From assembly GCA_964012875.1 (NCBI GenBank), contig CAXGUU010000144.1, positions 1-8,170 on the forward strand: a DNA stretch of 8,170 bases, read 5' to 3'. Each line of letters opens with the position of its first letter. Position 1 is the stretch's first letter. Of this stretch, positions 6,090 through 8,170 are shown one piece after another. The stretch comes from CAXGUU01 sp964012875. GTDB lineage: Bacteria; Pseudomonadota; Gammaproteobacteria; Ga0077536. A program made the translations under genes and the position numbers. The notes beneath the pieces are model-generated. The model was not told the origin of the DNA. It searched no databases and was given only the letters and a program-made list of their open reading frames with translations.

Positions 6090-6154
6090 GGGGGGGGCAG
6101 AGCGAAATCATGATTTCCGGCAGATCGACGTTGGGGGGGGCAGGGCGTTATCAT
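6090..6154 (+). repeat. Two 22-bp direct repeats with G8 tracts, 43 bp apart
   Basis: Copy 1 (6090-6111) and copy 2 (6133-6154) share G8-CAG-x-GCG-xx-ATCAT, 19 of 22 positions identical. They lie between the divergent MBL and thiolase genes, offset by 43 bp, about four helical turns, so a protein could bind both on the same face. Copy 2 includes TATCAT (6149-6154), a good -10 candidate for the thiolase gene. TCGACG (6125-6130), 18 bp upstream, could be its -35, placing the G8 tract in the spacer. Confidence 0.6.
6104..6117. promoter_or_regulatory. 14-bp perfect palindrome, possible operator
   Basis: GAAATCATGATTTC is a perfect palindrome that overlaps the end of direct-repeat copy 1. A wider inverted repeat surrounds it: GCCGGAAA (6080-6087) and TTTCCGGC (6114-6121). 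Its place in the divergent MBL/thiolase gap fits a dimeric repressor of TetR or GntR type, but no such regulator gene is in view. Confidence 0.4.
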
Positions 6155-6230
6155 TGCGCCTGGATCAGAGCGGCAATTCGCCATCAAAACAAACGCCGCA
6201 GAAGCCCATTCCATTTGCGGGGAGAAACCC

Positions 6231-7469
6231 ATGAACGACATATTTATCGCTGGCGTGTCGATGACGCATTTCGGCAAGCATCTCGAGCGCAGCATGAAGG
6301 ACCTGACTGGCGAGGCTTTAAACGCCGCTTTGAAAGACGCCGGTTGCGAGGCCAACCAGCTCGAAGCCGCATTTTTCGGCAATTGCGTGCAGGGCCACAT
6401 GGAAGGGCAGGACATGGTCCGCGGCGAAATCGCTTTGCGCGCCCACGGTGTCGAAGGCATTCCGGTGGTCAACGTTGAAAATGCTTGCGCCACGGCGAGT
6501 ACGGCGTTCCACATGGCGGTGAACTACGTCAAAGCTGGCGCCGCTGATATTGCGTTGGCAATCGGTGTTGAGAAAATGTTTTCAAACGACAAGGAACTGA
6601 TGTTCAGCGCCTTTGACGGCGCCTGGGATGTTCATGATGTCGATGCCAGCGTTGAGCGTTTTGCCGACATGGCCAAGGGCGTGGAAATTCCGGAAGGCTC
6701 GACCTCGCCGCGCCCATACAGCGTGTTCATGGATATCTACGCGGGCTTTTGCCGCATGCACATGCGCGAATTCGGTACCACCCAGGCGCAGCTGGCAGCA
6801 ATTGCTTCGAAAAACCACGGCCACTCGACCAAAAATCCGCTGTCGCAGTATCAAAAGGCGTTTTCAGTCGAAGAAATACTGAACGCCGCGCCGATTACTT
6901 ATCCTCTGACTCTGCCAATGTGTTCACCGGTCAGCGACGGTGCCGCCGCTGCTATCGTCTGTTCAGAGGCGGGACTGAAACGACTTAAGACTGACTCGCG
7001 CCGGACCAAGCGGGTGCTGGCGAGCATTCTGAAATCTGGTCGTGATCGAGACATCACCGAATTTGAAAAACACGCTAGCAAGCTGGCAGCGCAGCAGGCG
7101 TATGAGCAGGCTGGCGTTGAACCGGAGGCGATGGACGTGGCGGAGGTTCATGATGCCACTGCCATGGGCGAGGTCATGGAAGTCGAGGCCCTCGGCCTAT
7201 GTCCGCTCGGAGATGGCGGTCCCATCGCCGAGCGGGGCGAAACGACCCTAGGTGGCCGCATTCCGGTCAATACTTCGGGCGGCCTTGAGTCCAAGGGGCA
7301 TCCCATTGGGGCGACCGGTCTCGGGCAAATTTACGAATTGGTGACCCAGCTGCGTGGTGAAGCCGAGCGACGCCAGGTCGATGGCGCCAGACATGCGATC
7401 GCGCAAAACGGCGGGGGCATGATCGGCGTCGAAGAAGCCATTACCGCGGTTACCATCGTTGGTAACTAG
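6231..7469 (+). CDS. SCP-x/lipid-transfer-type thiolase (acetyl-CoA acetyltransferase family)
   Basis: This is a 412-residue protein. GGAG (6221-6224) sits 6 nt before the ATG. The nucleophile Cys86 lies in VENACATAS (82-90). H307-D308 in EVHDATAMGE fits the SCP-x replacement of the classic NEAF motif. H357 lies in GGLESKGHPIGATGLGQ (350-366). In classical thiolases a second Cys precedes the C-terminal GGG; here it is AQNGGG (391-396), as in the SCP-x/non-specific lipid-transfer subfamily. This group cleaves 3-ketoacyl-CoA or branched side-chain intermediates, for example in sterol or terpenoid degradation, in the cytoplasm. Many bacterial members work with a DUF35 OB-fold partner encoded next door, and none is adjacent here. 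It is a single-gene unit ended by a strong terminator. Direction (cleavage or condensation) and substrate cannot be decided from sequence. Confidence 0.9.
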   Translation: MNDIFIAGVSMTHFGKHLERSMKDLTGEALNAALKDAGCEANQLEAAFFGNCVQGHMEGQDMVRGEIALRAHGVEGIPVVNVENACATASTAFHMAVNYVKAGAADIALAIGVEKMFSNDKELMFSAFDGAWDVHDVDASVERFADMAKGVEIPEGSTSPRPYSVFMDIYAGFCRMHMREFGTTQAQLAAIASKNHGHSTKNPLSQYQKAFSVEEILNAAPITYPLTLPMCSPVSDGAAAAIVCSEAGLKRLKTDSRRTKRVLASILKSGRDRDITEFEKHASKLAAQQAYEQAGVEPEAMDVAEVHDATAMGEVMEVEALGLCPLGDGGPIAERGETTLGGRIPVNTSGGLESKGHPIGATGLGQIYELVTQLRGEAERRQVDGARHAIAQNGGGMIGVEEAITAVTIVGN

Positions 7470-7472
7470 ATA

Positions 7473-7500
7473 AACGCCCAGAATTTTTCTCACTGGCGTT
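7473..7500 (+). other. Bulged hairpin just after the thiolase stop
   Basis: AACGCCCAG (7473-7481) can pair with CTGGCGTT (7493-7500) as 8 bp with one bulged C and an 11-nt loop. It begins 3 nt after the thiolase TAG. No T-run follows, so it is not a standard terminator and may be 3' UTR structure. Confidence 0.35.
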
Positions 7501-7567
7501 AGCCGCGACGCCTAATCCTGCGAGGCGATTCGTTACAGTTCGCCCCGTCGACCCCTGATATGGACCG

Positions 7568-7587
7568 CCGGCCTTAAGGCCGGTTTT
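7568..7587 (+). terminator. Intrinsic terminator of the thiolase gene
   Basis: CCGGCC-TTAA-GGCCGG is a 16-bp perfect palindrome (6-bp GC stem, 4-nt loop) followed directly by TTTT on the plus strand. It separates the thiolase from ppdK, which starts 52 nt later. Confidence 0.8.
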
Positions 7588-7596
7588 AACACAAGC

Positions 7597-7619
7597 CCTC
7601 ACGGCTACTGCCCGTGAGG
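7597..7619 (+). promoter_or_regulatory. Leader hairpin upstream of ppdK
   Basis: CCTCACGG (7597-7604) and CCGTGAGG (7612-7619) form an 8-bp perfect stem with a 7-nt loop, ending 20 nt before the ppdK GTG. No T-run follows. It could be the end of a second terminator-like structure or an RNA element in the ppdK leader. The role is unknown. Confidence 0.4.
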
Positions 7620-7639
7620 TCAGCGATTAAGAATCTTTC

Positions 7640-8170
7640 GTGCAAACTTTCGGTCAGTACATTCTCGCCCTCGATGGCAGCGCGCAGCCAGAACGCGAAC
7701 TCATCGGTGGCAAGGCCTGGTCGGTCGCCCACATGCAAAGTCTTGGTTTGTCGGTACCGCCGGCGTTTGTGATTACCACTGACGCCTGTCGCGCGTATCT
7801 TGCTGACGGCCACATGCCCCTGGAGCTTGGCAAGGACATCGCCGGGGCCGTAACGTGGCTGGAATCTCAGACCGGGCGCGCGCTGGGGAATGGTCCGAAA
7901 GCATTGCTGGTTTCGGTGCGTTCCGGCGCTGCTATTTCTATGCCCGGCATGATGGACACGGTGTTGAACCTCGGCATCAACCCGGAAACCGAGGCAGCCT
8001 TGTCCGATGAGGCCGGTGATATACAGTTCGGCCGTGACACGCACCGACGATTTTTGGAACTCTACGCCAGCATCGTGCTGAAACAAACTTTGCCGGAATC
8101 GGTGGGGCACGATCCCACGGCCATTAAGGCCGAAATACAAAAAGGCGGGGGGGAGGTTCCCGAAACCGCG
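7640..8170 (+). CDS. ppdK: Pyruvate, phosphate dikinase, N-terminal part (3' partial)
   Basis: The frame is open from the GTG at 7640 to the window edge, giving 177 residues. An in-frame TAA at 7628-7630 leaves only this GTG as a sensible start, although its ribosome site is weak. The sequence has the N-terminal ATP-grasp features of PPDK: LIGGKAWSVAHMQSLGLSVPPAF (21-43, with Lys25 after GG), TTDACRAYL (46-54), and the signature SVRSGAAISMPGMMDTVLNLG (92-112, Arg94). SMPGMMDT separates PPDK from phosphoenolpyruvate synthase. The full enzyme is about 870-900 residues, so roughly 80 percent lies outside the window. It interconverts pyruvate + ATP + Pi and PEP + AMP + PPi in the cytoplasm. In a heterotroph it may serve gluconeogenesis or PPi-dependent glycolysis. 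GGKAWSVAHM differs from the commoner GGKGANLAEM but keeps the key Lys. Confidence 0.95.
   Translation, partial: MQTFGQYILALDGSAQPERELIGGKAWSVAHMQSLGLSVPPAFVITTDACRAYLADGHMPLELGKDIAGAVTWLESQTGRALGNGPKALLVSVRSGAAISMPGMMDTVLNLGINPETEAALSDEAGDIQFGRDTHRRFLELYASIVLKQTLPESVGHDPTAIKAEIQKGGGEVPETA

Noticed and set aside
6090..6140. G-quadruplex formed by the two G8 tracts
   Set aside because: Only two runs exist, separated by 35 nt; a four-run quadruplex would require splitting each run with a very long central loop, so it is weakly supported.
7586..8140. Minus-strand ORF of 184 codons opposite ppdK
   Set aside because: The plus strand encodes the unmistakable PPDK signature; the antisense frame has no motifs.
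8147..8153. G7 run in ppdK as a frameshift or programmed slippage site
   Set aside because: The frame continues in a PPDK-like way (GGGEVPETA) across the run, so there is no sign of a shift, though too little sequence follows to be certain.

Overview
The window looks like chromosomal DNA from a Gram-negative heterotroph, most likely an uncultured or marine gammaproteobacterium. That placement is inferred from the gene content (a DUF1329 envelope protein, a Baeyer-Villiger monooxygenase, an SCP-x type thiolase, pyruvate phosphate dikinase), the moderately high GC and the intrinsic terminators. No rRNA, tRNA, mobile element or CRISPR array was seen. Genes are mostly singly transcribed and change strand often.

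Layout: (1) 1-1185, minus: the N-terminal 395 residues of a DUF1329 protein with an apparent Tat signal, cut by the left edge. (2) 1186-1420: a divergent promoter region. (3) 1421-3049, plus: a complete FAD/NADPH Baeyer-Villiger monooxygenase, followed at 3170-3721 by a carboxymuconolactone-decarboxylase-family protein. (4) 3737-3768: a bidirectional terminator between converging genes. (5) 3823-4164, minus: a 113-residue ArsC/Spx-like thioredoxin-fold SELENOPROTEIN. Its codon 14 is an in-frame TGA forming a Sec-Thr-Ser-Cys redox motif, and a bacterial SECIS-like hairpin lies 15 nt after that codon. Conventional ORF calling misses this gene. (6) 4326-5129, plus: a six-helix membrane protein. 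(7) 5173-6021, minus: a metallo-beta-lactamase-fold hydrolase whose terminator abuts the membrane gene. (8) 6022-6230: a divergent regulatory region with two G8-containing direct repeats and a 14-bp palindrome. (9) 6231-7469, plus: an SCP-x/lipid-transfer-type thiolase with a strong terminator. (10) 7640-8170, plus: the N-terminus of pyruvate phosphate dikinase, cut by the right edge.

The monooxygenase (ketone to ester/lactone), the MBL-fold hydrolase (a possible lactone or ester opener), the thiolase (beta-oxidation-type cleavage) and the DUF1329 protein (envelope, often near hydrophobic-substrate genes) could together serve catabolism of cyclic or lipid-like ketones. PPDK would supply the gluconeogenic step from the resulting C2/C3 units. 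This pathway reading is an inference from neighbourhood only. The selenoprotein is the most notable object. It implies that the genome encodes selA, selB, selC and selD elsewhere.
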